Notes under the pieces: model-generated
The model's input: the letters and a program-made list of their open reading frames with translations, nothing else
Told to the model about the DNA's origin: nothing
Database searches by the model: none
Made by a program: the position numbers and the translations under genes
Part shown: positions 24,527-32,729 of the stretch, in pieces
Numbering within the stretch: the stretch's first letter is position 1
How the letters are laid out: every line of letters begins with the position of its first letter
Assembly: GCA_019240215.1 (NCBI GenBank)
Contig: JAFAYQ010000051.1
Coordinates: 59,218-123,217, forward strand
From: Actinomycetota bacterium
Lineage (GTDB): Bacteria; Actinomycetota; Actinomycetes; Streptosporangiales; Streptosporangiaceae
Direction of reading: 5' to 3'
Length of the DNA: 64,000 bases

Positions 24527-24550
24527 AGGGTGCTCCCTAGGTTTCAGAGC

Positions 24551-24599
24551 CCGGGAAGCCAGACGCCGCGGCACAGTTCCCGGAGCCTGACTCCGGGAG
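24551..24599 (-). promoter_or_regulatory. Candidate attenuator with mutually exclusive hairpins
   Basis: Between the leader peptide stop and the ThrRS start, CCCGGAG (24597-24591 on this strand: 5' arm) pairs with CTCCGGG (24585-24579) across a 5-nt loop. The sequence CCGGGAA (24583-24577) can instead pair with TTCCCGG (24557-24551). A further word, CTCCGG, inside the leader peptide gene (24635-24630) can pair with CCGGAG and free the others. The two main stems use the same bases and exclude each other. There is no T-tract, so control of termination or of ribosome access are both possible. Confidence 0.6.
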
Positions 24600-24610
24600 G
24601 GCTGGGCGAT

Positions 24611-24670
24611 TTACCGCAGCAGCCAGGCGCCGGAGCTGTCCGGCGTCGTGGTGGCCAGCGAATGCTGCAT
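24611..24670 (-). CDS. Leader peptide with three consecutive threonine codons
   Basis: This 19-codon reading frame encodes MQHSLATTTPDSSGAWLLR and ends in TAA at 24611. Codons 7-9 are ACC ACG ACG. A TAGCGT box (24683-24678 on this strand) lies 7 nt before the ATG, so the transcript would be leaderless and begin at the peptide. It ends 84 nt before the ThrRS start, with competing hairpins between. This matches the plan of ribosome-mediated attenuation, in which shortage of charged tRNA-Thr stalls the ribosome at the Thr run. The frame is too short for statistical support; the case rests on arrangement. Confidence 0.62.
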   Translation of the reverse strand: MQHSLATTTPDSSGAWLLR

Positions 24671-24781
24671 ACCGCGGACGCTACCGCAGCGCCCCGCCCC
24701 TGCCCACCGATTATTTTCCCCTCCCGTGACCGGCCAGCATCCCGCCGTACTCCGGTCCCCGCTCCGGTACCGGACCGCTCA

Positions 24782-25426
24782 TCACTGCCCGGCCGGACGG
24801 GCGCCGGTGACGGCCGCCCAGCCGGCCAGCCCCAGGTAGGCCAGTCCTTCCAGCCGGGGCTGGGCGGCCTGGATCCGCGGCCGGGCGGCCAGCCAGGTCC
24901 CGATGGCGCCGGAGGCGGACGCGAAGGCCAGGTCCCAGATCGCCCCGATGACCCAGAACAGCGCGCCGAGGACGAGCATCTGCGTCACCCGTGATCCGTG
25001 GCCGGGGTGGACGAACTGGGGGAAGAACGCGAGGTAGAAGATGACCATCTTCGGGTTGCCGAGGCCGACGATCAGCCCCTTGCGGGCCGAGCGCCCGAAC
25101 GGGACCGGCCGCCCCGGCCCGCCCGGCACCGACCCGGCCGGGTGGCTGCGGAACGCGCGGACGCCGAGCCAGGCCAGGTAGGCGACCCCGGCCCAGCGGA
25201 TCAGGCCGAACGCCAGCGCGGAGGCGGCCAGCACGGCCGACAGCCCAGCCGCGGCCAGCAGCACGCGGATCGCCGCGGCCGCCTCGATCCCGGTCATCGC
25301 GGCCAGCGCCGACCGGCGGCCGTGCCCGATGCCGTGGGCCAGCAGGAAGAAGTTCGACGGCCCGGGGATGACCATGATGCCGGCGGCGACGAGGGCAAAC
25401 GCGAGCAGGGTCTGCTGGGTGGGCAC
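24782..25426 (-). CDS. LysE/RhtB-family amino acid exporter
   Basis: The 214-aa protein has about six membrane segments and the family motif MVIPGPSNFFLLAHGIGHGR near the N-terminus, GLGNPKMVIFYLAFFPQFV in the middle and a hydrophobic C-terminus. It probably exports an amino acid or homologue. GTG at 25426 has GGGAG upstream. A divergent LysR gene lies 122 bp away, the classical LysE/LysG layout. It sits on the same strand just upstream of the ThrRS leader; whether threonine is the substrate (as for RhtB) is open. Confidence 0.85.
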   Translation of the reverse strand: MPTQQTLLAFALVAAGIMVIPGPSNFFLLAHGIGHGRRSALAAMTGIEAAAAIRVLLAAAGLSAVLAASALAFGLIRWAGVAYLAWLGVRAFRSHPAGSVPGGPGRPVPFGRSARKGLIVGLGNPKMVIFYLAFFPQFVHPGHGSRVTQMLVLGALFWVIGAIWDLAFASASGAIGTWLAARPRIQAAQPRLEGLAYLGLAGWAAVTGARPAGQ

Positions 25427-25548
25427 GGCAGGCTCCCTTCACAGCAGCGCGGACGGCGGGCGCCGTCATCTCCAGGGTGGCGTCCGGAACCGTGAAGGAC
25501 AAGCGAAGATTCGTTCAGCACTATTAAGCATCGCTGTACAGTGAGATC

Positions 25549-26484
25549 ATGCTGGATCTGCGGCGGCTGCAGGCCCTGGCCGCGGTGGTGTCGACCGGGT
25601 CGGTCAAGGACGCCGCCGCCCAGCTCGGGTACACCCCCTCGGCCGTCAGCCAGCACATCGCCGCCCTGGAGCGGGACACCCGGACCGGGCTGCTGGAACC
25701 GGCCGGCCGGGGCGTGCGGCCGACCGCCGCTGGGCAACTGCTGGCCGAGCACGCCCGGGCCCTGCTCGACCGGGCCGCCGAAGCCGAGGCGGAGCTGGCC
25801 GCGCTGACCGCGGGCGAGACCGGGCGGCTGCGGATGGCCTCGTTCGCCACCGCCGGGGCCGAGCTCATCCCCCCGGCCCTGGCCCGCGTCCGCGACCGGC
25901 TGCCCGGCCTCGACATCAGCCTGCGGGTGGCCGATCCCGGCGAAGCCCTCGGGCAGCTGCGCAACGGCACGCTCGACCTGGCCGTCATCGAGGCCCACAC
26001 CACCCCCACCGACGACCGGGGCCTGATCTACCGGCCGCTGCTCACCGACCCGTTCCGGATCGTCCTGCCCCGCCGCCACCGGCTGGCCGCCCGGCGGGTC
26101 ATCACCCTGGCCGATACCGCGGCCGAGCCCTGGGTCGACATCCGCTGCGAAATCGGCTGCTGCCGGGACGCCACCACCGCCGCCTTCCAGCGGGCCGGGT
26201 TCACCCCCCGCCGGGTGGTCGAGGCCGACGACTACTGGCCCGCCCAGGGCTTCGTCGCCGCCCAGCTCGGCCTGGCCCTGATCCCCGCCCTGGCCCTCGG
26301 CGTCCAGCACGACGGCGTCGCCGTCCGGCGGCTCCGGCCCGCCAGCCAGCCCGAACGCCACGTCCTGGCCGTCACCCGCCCCGCCAGCGCCGCCACCGCC
26401 CCGGTCCAGGCCATGCTGACCGCGCTGGCGGCCCAGGCCGGCGCCCGCCCCGCCCGGGACGCTAGCCCACCTCGGTCTCGGTGA
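25549..26484 (+). CDS. LysR-family regulator (ArgP/LysG-like context)
   Basis: The N-terminus (LRRLQALAAVVSTGSVKDAA, then LGYTPSAVSQHIAALERD) is a LysR helix-turn-helix; the effector domain includes IEAHTTPTDDRGLIYRPLL and an unusual CEIGCCRD cysteine cluster near residue 202. The protein is 311 aa. A TACAGT box at 25537-25542 lies 6 nt before the ATG, so a leaderless message is likely. It most likely activates the divergent LysE-type exporter in response to an amino acid. The 3' end overlaps the convergent GH3 gene by 23 nt. Confidence 0.87.
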   Translation: MLDLRRLQALAAVVSTGSVKDAAAQLGYTPSAVSQHIAALERDTRTGLLEPAGRGVRPTAAGQLLAEHARALLDRAAEAEAELAALTAGETGRLRMASFATAGAELIPPALARVRDRLPGLDISLRVADPGEALGQLRNGTLDLAVIEAHTTPTDDRGLIYRPLLTDPFRIVLPRRHRLAARRVITLADTAAEPWVDIRCEIGCCRDATTAAFQRAGFTPRRVVEADDYWPAQGFVAAQLGLALIPALALGVQHDGVAVRRLRPASQPERHVLAVTRPASAATAPVQAMLTALAAQAGARPARDASPPRSR

Positions 26485-28939
26485 TCATGCGGCGGACACC
26501 CTCGAGGACCCGTTCCGGGCCGGTCAGCTCGACCGGCAGGGTGACCGGGGTGCCGGTGCTGGAGCGGCCCAGGCGCAGCTCGATCCGGCCCGGCTCGACG
26601 ATCCGCTGGCCGCGGCGGCCGGTGAACGAGGCCAGGTCGGCCGGGAGCACGAACCGGACCGGGCGGGCCTGGCCGGGGGCCAGGTCGACCCGGGCGTAGC
26701 CGGCCAGGTAGAGCGCCGGCCGGGTGACCTGGGCGACCGGGTCGTGCAGGTACAGCTGGACGACCTCGGTGCCCGGCCGGCCGCCGGTGTTGCGGACGGT
26801 CAGCGTGATCTCGATCGAGCCGCTGGTCGGCACCTCGGCGACCGGCCGCCCCAGCGACCCCGGCCCGTCGGTCCACTGGTGGCCGCCGTAGCGGATGTCC
26901 TCCCAGGCGAACGAGGTGTAGGTCAGGCCGTGCCCGAACGGGAACAGCGGGGTCGGGTCGATCGAGCTGACCTTGCTGCGCTGGGCCAGGGCCGAGCCCA
27001 GGTAGGTGGTGGGCTGGGCGCCGGCGTGCCGGGGCACGCTGACCGGCAGCCGCCCGGACGGATTGACCGCGCCCGACAGCACCCGGGCGAGGGCCGGGCC
27101 GCCCTGCTGGCCGGGGAAGAACGCCTGCACCAGGGCGGCCGCGCCGGTGAACTCGCCCAGCGCGTACGGGCGCCCGGCCAGCAGCACCACGATGACCGGG
27201 GTGCCGGTGGCCAGCAGCCCGGCCAGCAGGTCGCCTTGGAGGCCCGGCAGGGTGAGGTCGGCCGCGTCGCACCCCTCCCCCGAGGTGCCCCGCCCGAACA
27301 GGCCGGACCGGTCGCCGACGACGGCCACGCACAGATCGGCGCCGCGGGCCGCCTCGACCGCGGCGGCCAGTCCGGACGGGTCGGGGTCGTCGACCCCGCA
27401 GCCGGCCGCGTAGTCGATGCGATCGGCCGGGAATTCCGCCCGCAGGGCGTCCAGCACGGTCGGGATCTCGACCCCGATGTCGAGGTCCGGGTACTTGACG
27501 CCGACGTGGCTGGGGAAGGAGTAGCAGCCCAGCATGGCGTGCGGATCGGCCGCCCGCGGGCCCACCACCGCGATCCGCCGGCCGGGCGTCCCGCTCCCAG
27601 CGGCAGGCCCCCTTTCAGAATTTTCCTGGCCGAGCGGCAAGATCCCGTCGTTGGCCAGCAGCACGACCGACTGCTCGGCCAGCCGCCGGGCCAGGTCGCG
27701 GGCGGCGGGCGGGGCGAGGTCGATCTCAGCCCCATTGGCCAGGGCGGCCGGGGCCGGGTCCCAGCCGGGGTCGAGCAGCCCGAGCTCGCATTTCTGCCGC
27801 AGCACCCGGGTCGCGGCCCGGTCGACCAGCGCCTCCGGCACCGCCCCGGCCTCGACCGCCCCCAGCAGCGGGGCGCCGTAGCAGCGGACGGTCGGCAGTT
27901 CGGTGTCGACCCCGGCCGCCAGGGCCAGCCCGGCCGCCTCGGCCGGGGTGGCCGCCACCTGGTGCAGCAGTTCCAGGAAGCTGATGCCGAAGTAGTCGGC
28001 GACCACGGTGCCGGTGAAACCCCACGTCTCCCGCAGCAGCTCGGTCAGCAGGGCCGGGTCGGAGGCGGTGGGGATGCCGTCGAGGTCGGTGTAGGCGTGC
28101 ATCACCGACCGGGCCCCGCCCTGCCGGATGGCCATCTCGAACGGCGGCAGCAGCTGGTCGGCGAGCTGGCGGCCGGTCACCGCGGCCGGGGCCAGGTTGC
28201 GGCCGCCGCGGGAGGCCGAGTAGCCGACGAAGTGCTTGAGCGTGGCCACCAGGCCGGCCGACTCGAGCCCGCGCACGTAGGCGGTGCCGACGGTGGCCAC
28301 CAGGTAGGGGTCCTCGCCGATGGTCTCCTCGGTCCGGCCCCAGCGCGGGTCGACGGTGACGTCGAGGACCGGGGCCAGGCCCTGGTGCACCCCGACCGCG
28401 CGCATGCTGGTGCCGATCTGGGCCGCCATCTGCTCGACCAGGTCCGGGTCGAAGCTGGCCCCCCAGGCCAGCGGCACCGGGTAGATGGCCGCGGTCCAGG
28501 CGGTGAACCCGGCCAGGCACTCGTCGTGGGCGATGGCGGGGATCCCGAACCGGCTGGCGGTCACGATGTCGCGCTGCCGCCGCGCCAGCAGCTCGGCGCC
28601 TTCCCGGCCGGTCAGCGGGCGGGTGCCGAACGGCCGGGTCAGCTGGCCGAGGCCGTGGCGGATCAGCTCGGTCCAGCCGCCCGGCGCGGCATCGAGGTCG
28701 TGCTGGTGCGGAGCCACTGCGTCCTCGCTGCCGTCACCATCCAGCCAGACGCTGACCAGCTGAGCCACCTTTTCGGCCAGCGTCATCCGCGCCAGCAGGT
28801 CGGTGACCCGCTCCCCCGGCGGTCGCATGGGATCACGCCAGCGTGGCAGGTCACGGCCGTTACCGGCTGGATCCGGACCCGGCGTCGCGGAGGCGACTAC
28901 GCGATCGGTCAGCGAGTCACCGGGCCGGTCCTGATTCAC
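26462..28939 (-). CDS. Glycoside hydrolase family 3 enzyme (beta-xylosidase/beta-glucosidase)
   Basis: The 825-aa protein has a GH3 N-domain (LVATLKHFVGYSASRGGRN; TVVADYFGISFLELLH with the catalytic Asp), a GH3 C-domain (QSVVLLANDGILPLG; GEGCDAADLTLPG) and a C-terminal fibronectin-III-like domain (SGSIEITLTVRNTGGRPGTE). No signal peptide is seen, so it acts in the cytoplasm on imported oligosaccharides. GTG at 28939 has AAGGAG 6 nt upstream; the ATG at 28945 touches that Shine-Dalgarno and is less likely. A TTGACA -35 (29023-29018) with TTCACT 17 nt on may be the promoter. A LacI-type operator lies at 29032-29044. The neighbouring ABC importer supports xylo- or gluco-oligosaccharide use. Confidence 0.9.
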   Translation of the reverse strand: MNQDRPGDSLTDRVVASATPGPDPAGNGRDLPRWRDPMRPPGERVTDLLARMTLAEKVAQLVSVWLDGDGSEDAVAPHQHDLDAAPGGWTELIRHGLGQLTRPFGTRPLTGREGAELLARRQRDIVTASRFGIPAIAHDECLAGFTAWTAAIYPVPLAWGASFDPDLVEQMAAQIGTSMRAVGVHQGLAPVLDVTVDPRWGRTEETIGEDPYLVATVGTAYVRGLESAGLVATLKHFVGYSASRGGRNLAPAAVTGRQLADQLLPPFEMAIRQGGARSVMHAYTDLDGIPTASDPALLTELLRETWGFTGTVVADYFGISFLELLHQVAATPAEAAGLALAAGVDTELPTVRCYGAPLLGAVEAGAVPEALVDRAATRVLRQKCELGLLDPGWDPAPAALANGAEIDLAPPAARDLARRLAEQSVVLLANDGILPLGQENSERGPAAGSGTPGRRIAVVGPRAADPHAMLGCYSFPSHVGVKYPDLDIGVEIPTVLDALRAEFPADRIDYAAGCGVDDPDPSGLAAAVEAARGADLCVAVVGDRSGLFGRGTSGEGCDAADLTLPGLQGDLLAGLLATGTPVIVVLLAGRPYALGEFTGAAALVQAFFPGQQGGPALARVLSGAVNPSGRLPVSVPRHAGAQPTTYLGSALAQRSKVSSIDPTPLFPFGHGLTYTSFAWEDIRYGGHQWTDGPGSLGRPVAEVPTSGSIEITLTVRNTGGRPGTEVVQLYLHDPVAQVTRPALYLAGYARVDLAPGQARPVRFVLPADLASFTGRRGQRIVEPGRIELRLGRSSTGTPVTLPVELTGPERVLEGVRRMITETEVG

Positions 28940-29031
28940 GGGCATCTCCTTGTTCGGCTCCGGAACCGAGTCCTCGGCGCCGGTCCCTGCTCGGAGTGAA
29001 TCGAGCCACGCCAGCCCTGTCAACATTCTTT

Positions 29032-29044
29032 CGGAAACTTTCGA
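29032..29044 (-). promoter_or_regulatory. LacI-type operator upstream of the GH3 gene
   Basis: On the minus strand the word TCGAAAGTTTCCG matches the operator CCGAAAGTTTCGG at 21725 in 11 of 13 positions. It lies just upstream of a TTGACA -35 hexamer for the GH3 gene and 93 nt before its start codon. Confidence 0.6.
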
Positions 29045-29095
29045 CCGCCGCCCGGACCATGGCCCCCGGCTCGGCTGGGCCCGGTCGGGGCGCGG

Positions 29096-30157
29096 TCAGC
29101 GGTCGGAGCGGGCGGTCGACTCCCGGATGACCAGGTCAGTTGACAGCTCGACGCGACGGCTGGTCGGCGCCCGGCCGTCGATCAGGTCGCTGAGCATGGC
29201 GGCGGCGGTGCGGCCCATCTCGGCCAGCGGCTGGCGGACGGTGGTCAGCGGCGGGGAGACCCAGCGAGCCACCGGCAGATCGTCGAAACCGACGACGCTG
29301 AGATCCTGCGGGATGCGCAGTCCCCGCTGCCGGGCCGCCTCGAACACCCCGAGGGCCTGCTGGTCATTGCCGGCGAAGATCGCGGTCGGCGGCTCCGGCA
29401 GGCCGAGCAGCTCGCGGCCGCGCTGGAATCCGCCTTCGTGATGGAAGTCGCCGTACCTCACGTACTCGTCACGAACCGGCAGCTCCGCCCGGTCCAGGGC
29501 GGTGCGGTAGCCGTCCAGCCGGGCCCGGCTGCACAGGTAGTCCGGGGGGCCGGCGATGGTGGCGATGCGCTGGTGGCCGAGCGTGATCAGGTGGTCGGTG
29601 GCGGCCAGGCCGCCCGCCCAGTTGGTCGCACCCACGCTCGGCAGCTCGGGGTCCGGCAGATTCACCGGGTCGACGACCACGAGCGGGATGCCCTCGCCGC
29701 GCAGCTGCTGGAGCTGGGGGGCGGTCAGCTCTGAGGTCACCAGGATCACGCCCTCGGTGTCGTGGCCGGCCAGCGCGCTCGTCCAGCTGGCCGGGCGGGC
29801 GCTGCCGTGCCGGACGGCGGAGACCGCCGCCCCGGTGGCGTGCTCCGCGCACCACTCCTCGACCCCGCGCAGGATCTCCACCGCCCACGGACTGTCCAGC
29901 CCGTTGAAGATCAGGTCGATGAGACCGGACCGGCGGCCGCGGCGGGCCACCCGGCGCGTTCCCGGGCGGCGGTAGTCGAACTCGCTGAGCAGGCGCTCGA
30001 CCCGGGCCCGGGTGTCCGGGGCGACATCGGGGCGCCCGTTGACCACCTTGGAAACCGTCGGCAGGGACACGCCGGCCTCAGCGGCGACGGCGGCCAGCGT
30101 GGCCCGGCGCCGCGGTGCGGCCGGCGGTACGTCCGGAAGATCTTGCGCGCTGGTCAG
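29096..30157 (-). CDS. LacI-family transcriptional repressor, probable CTG start
   Basis: The protein has the LacI helix-turn-helix RATLAAVAAEAGVSLPTVSK followed by VVNGRPDVAPDTRARVERLL, and a periplasmic-binding-like ligand domain (GVILVTSELTAP; VGFDDLPVARWVSPPLTTVR). No in-frame ATG, GTG or TTG exists between the upstream stop at 30236 and a GTG at 30070 that would cut the HTH in half. CTG at 30157 has GAGGTGAG 6 nt upstream and gives a complete 353-aa protein, so I use it. A TACGAT -10 box (30233-30228) and an operator at 30210-30222 precede it, which suggests autorepression. It sits between the GH3 gene and the ABC importer and probably controls both. Confidence 0.82.
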   Translation of the reverse strand: MTSAQDLPDVPPAAPRRRATLAAVAAEAGVSLPTVSKVVNGRPDVAPDTRARVERLLSEFDYRRPGTRRVARRGRRSGLIDLIFNGLDSPWAVEILRGVEEWCAEHATGAAVSAVRHGSARPASWTSALAGHDTEGVILVTSELTAPQLQQLRGEGIPLVVVDPVNLPDPELPSVGATNWAGGLAATDHLITLGHQRIATIAGPPDYLCSRARLDGYRTALDRAELPVRDEYVRYGDFHHEGGFQRGRELLGLPEPPTAIFAGNDQQALGVFEAARQRGLRIPQDLSVVGFDDLPVARWVSPPLTTVRQPLAEMGRTAAAMLSDLIDGRAPTSRRVELSTDLVIRESTARSDR

Positions 30158-30209
30158 GGCCGTCTCACCTCTTCGGCACGCTCGCAGCTCGTGGTTCGGC
30201 GGCCGATCA

Positions 30210-30222
30210 TCGAAACCTTCGG
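30210..30222. promoter_or_regulatory. LacI-type operator in the LacI gene promoter
   Basis: TCGAAACCTTCGG matches the plus/minus operator form CCGAAACTTTCGG in 11 of 13 positions. It begins 6 nt after the TACGAT -10 box on the minus strand and so covers the expected transcription start of the LacI gene. Confidence 0.58.
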
Positions 30223-30344
30223 CCGCTATCGTAGCTCACCCTCACTCGGACCATCGCAGGCAACGCCCCCATCATCGGTGCGGTTTTCGAACACGACGCG
30301 CCCGGATCCGTTCAGACCGCAAGTAACAGGGTGGAAACAAAGGG

Positions 30345-30408
30345 TTGAAACCCGAAAAGACACTACCTAGTATGACCGGCAATCCGAAAACTTTCTAAAC
30401 GTTTCGGA
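30345..30408 (+). promoter_or_regulatory. ABC importer promoter with operator
   Basis: TTGAAA at 30345-30350 and TAGTAT at 30368-30373 are separated by exactly 17 nt, a good sigma-70 promoter. Ten bases further on is the inverted repeat TCCGAAA (30383-30389) and TTTCGGA (30402-30408), with the inner words AAACTTTC and AAACGTTTC. It would cover the first transcribed bases and block transcription when bound by the LacI protein. The SBP start codon follows 27 nt later. Confidence 0.7.
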
Positions 30409-30435
30409 ATCCCTGCGCCGGGCCAGGAGGAAATC

Positions 30436-31791
30436 ATGTCTCCGTCAACCAGGTCGAAGCTGAGAAGAATCCGCCGGCGGTGGCCCCTGGTGGCCGCTCT
30501 GACCGCGGTCGCCCTGGTCGCCGCCGCGTGCGGATCGGCCTCCGGGAGCGGCAAGGCGGGCGGATCGGCGACGGCGGGCGGGACGTCGGTCACCGCCTGG
30601 ATCGTCACCACCGGGCCGAGCCCCGTCAACACCAAGATCAATCAGGCCGTCGCTGACTTCGAGGCCGCCCACCACGGTGATCACATCACCGTCGACTACA
30701 TCGAGAACCAGTCCTACAAGCAGAAGATCCAGCTGGCCATGGGGGCCGGGAACCCGCCGACGATCTTCTGGACCTGGGGCGGCGGCCCGCTCAAGCAGTA
30801 CATCGACGCGGGCGACGTGCAGCCGCTGGGCCACCCCGGTTACGCCGCGAGCTTCCTGCCGTCCTCGCTGGGCGCGGTGACCTTCAACGGGAAGCTGTAC
30901 GGGGTGCCGATCGAGGGCACCCAGCCGGTCTACTTCTTCTACAACAAGAGCGTCTTCGCCAAGGCCGGGCTGTCCGGCTTCCCGTCCACCTGGAGCGGGC
31001 TGCTGGCCGACGTGCACACGCTCAAGGCCAAGGGCTACACCCCCATCTCGCTGGCCGAAGGTGACCAGTGGCCGGGCCTGATGTACCTGGAGTACCTGAC
31101 CGACCGCATCGGCGGCCCGTCGGCGTTCACCGCGATCCAGCAGGGCAAGGCGGGCGCGTGGTCGAATCCGGCCGTCATCGCGGCCCTCACCGACATCCAG
31201 GACCTGGTCCGGGCGGGCGCCTTCCAGAGCGGCTACGACTCGCTCAAGTTCAGCGGCGGCGGTTCGGACGCGCTGGTCTACAGCGGCAAGGCGGCCATCC
31301 AGCTGATGGGCGACTGGGACATCTCCCAGGTCCTCGGCCTGGACAAGAGCTTCGTCACCAGCGGCCAGCTGGGCCTGGCCAAGTTCCCGACGGTCGCGGG
31401 CGGCACCGGTAACCCGGCCGACCTGGCCGGCAACACCGCCAGCTACGTGGCCGTGGCCAGCCACGCCACCGCCAAGCAGAAGGCGGTCGCGGAGGCGTTC
31501 TTCGCTGACGAACTGGCGACCACCGCCTACGCCAAGGCCTCGGTCGGCGCGGGCGAGGTGCCGGTGACCAAGGGCGCGGCGCCCATGTTCGCCGGCCAGC
31601 AGCTGGCCGCCTACGACCAGACCATCTACTCCTCGGTGGAGGACGCGCCGAGCTTCCAGTACTCCTGGGACCAGTCGCTCAGCCCGTCCGAGGCCACGAC
31701 CATGCTCACCAACCTGGCCCAGGTGTTCGAGCTGTCGCAGAGCCCGCAGAAGTTCGCCTCGGTCATGAACAGCGCGCAAGGCGGATCGTGA
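30436..31791 (+). CDS. ABC sugar transporter, substrate-binding lipoprotein
   Basis: The 451-aa protein has a Lys/Arg-rich start, a hydrophobic stretch and the lipobox LVAAACGSASG, so it is an extracytoplasmic lipoprotein. The mature part is a family 1 solute-binding protein (WTWGGGPLKQYIDAGDVQPL; GKLYGVPIEGTQPVYFFYNK; YSGKAAIQLMGDWD), similar to BxlE/xylobiose or cellobiose-type binders. GGAGGAAATC precedes the ATG. It is the first gene of a three-gene operon with two permeases; no dedicated ATPase is encoded, so a shared MsiK-type ATPase elsewhere is probable. A strong promoter and LacI-type operator lie upstream. Confidence 0.9.
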   Translation: MSPSTRSKLRRIRRRWPLVAALTAVALVAAACGSASGSGKAGGSATAGGTSVTAWIVTTGPSPVNTKINQAVADFEAAHHGDHITVDYIENQSYKQKIQLAMGAGNPPTIFWTWGGGPLKQYIDAGDVQPLGHPGYAASFLPSSLGAVTFNGKLYGVPIEGTQPVYFFYNKSVFAKAGLSGFPSTWSGLLADVHTLKAKGYTPISLAEGDQWPGLMYLEYLTDRIGGPSAFTAIQQGKAGAWSNPAVIAALTDIQDLVRAGAFQSGYDSLKFSGGGSDALVYSGKAAIQLMGDWDISQVLGLDKSFVTSGQLGLAKFPTVAGGTGNPADLAGNTASYVAVASHATAKQKAVAEAFFADELATTAYAKASVGAGEVPVTKGAAPMFAGQQLAAYDQTIYSSVEDAPSFQYSWDQSLSPSEATTMLTNLAQVFELSQSPQKFASVMNSAQGGS

Positions 31792-32729
31792 CGGCGGGCG
31801 CTGCCACCCGGAGGACGGGCGCCCGCACGACGGCCGCCCACCGTGGTTCGGCGCTGGCCGACCTGGTCGGGCTGGCGCCGGCCATGGCCCTGTTCGGGAT
31901 CTTCATCGGAGTACCGCTGCTGGGTGCGGTGGTGCTCAGCTTCTTCCACTGGAACGGCCTGGGCAGCCCGCACTGGGCGGGCGGGGCCAACTGGGCGCAG
32001 TTCGTGCACGACCCCATCGCCGGCCAGTCGCTGGCGGTCACGGCCAAGGTGGTCGCGCTGAGCTGGGTGGTGCAGACGCCGATCTCGATGGCCCTGGGCC
32101 TGTTCACGGCGGGCCGGGCCCGGTACCGGTCGGTCTACGCGACGCTGTACGTGCTGCCGCTGCTGCTGTCGACGGCCGGGATCGCGCTGATGTGGGAGGC
32201 GCTGCTGGACCCCAACTTCGGCGGGGTGGCGGCGCTGGCCCGGTCGGTGCACCTGGAGCTCCTGCGGCAGAACTGGCTGGGCAGCGCCAACCTCACCCTG
32301 TACGTCATCGTCGCCATCATCTCCTGGCAGTTCATCCCGTTCCACACGCTGCTCTACCAGATGGGACGGCGGCAGATCCCGGAGGTGCTGTACGAGGCGG
32401 CGACGCTGGACGGTGCGACCGGCCGGCAGCTGTTCTGGCGGGTCACGCTGCCTCAGCTGCGCTACACGATCGCCACCTCGAGCACGCTGATGGTGGTGGG
32501 CGCGCTCACCTACTTCGACATCATCTACATCATGACCAACGGGGGCCCCGGCTACACGACCCGGGTGCTGTCGCTGGACATGTACCAGGCCGCGTTCCTG
32601 CAGAACCAGTTCGGCTACGCCAGCGTGCTGGCGGTGGTGCTGGGGGTGGTCGGGGTCGGGATCGCGCTGGCGCTGGTCCGGTTCACCGGGTTCGGCTCCA
32701 TGGGCAGCCAGCAGGAGGGCGCCACGTGA
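31788..32729 (+). CDS. ABC sugar transporter permease 1 (MalF type)
   Basis: The 313-aa protein has six predicted membrane helices and the EAA loop EVLYEAATLDGATGRQLFWRVTLPQL, split here as EAATLDGATG and VTLPQL, that contacts the ATPase. The start GTG overlaps the binding-protein stop as GTGA. It pairs with the next permease to form the membrane channel for the sugar. The N-terminal 25 residues are Arg/Thr-rich and cytoplasmic. Confidence 0.9.
   Translation: MTAGAATRRTGARTTAAHRGSALADLVGLAPAMALFGIFIGVPLLGAVVLSFFHWNGLGSPHWAGGANWAQFVHDPIAGQSLAVTAKVVALSWVVQTPISMALGLFTAGRARYRSVYATLYVLPLLLSTAGIALMWEALLDPNFGGVAALARSVHLELLRQNWLGSANLTLYVIVAIISWQFIPFHTLLYQMGRRQIPEVLYEAATLDGATGRQLFWRVTLPQLRYTIATSSTLMVVGALTYFDIIYIMTNGGPGYTTRVLSLDMYQAAFLQNQFGYASVLAVVLGVVGVGIALALVRFTGFGSMGSQQEGAT

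Noticed and set aside
24541..24680. T-box riboswitch before ThrRS
   Set aside because: No T-box bulge consensus (UGGN antiterminator with flanking AGGGUGGNACCGCG) is present; the Thr-rich leader frame explains the region better.
26744..28999. A 751-codon frame on the plus strand opposite the GH3 gene
   Set aside because: It is Gly/Arg/Gln-rich, has no domain logic, and mirrors the codon bias of the GH3 gene on the other strand.
30068..30070. GTG start for the LacI gene
   Set aside because: It would remove the first helix of the helix-turn-helix and has no Shine-Dalgarno.
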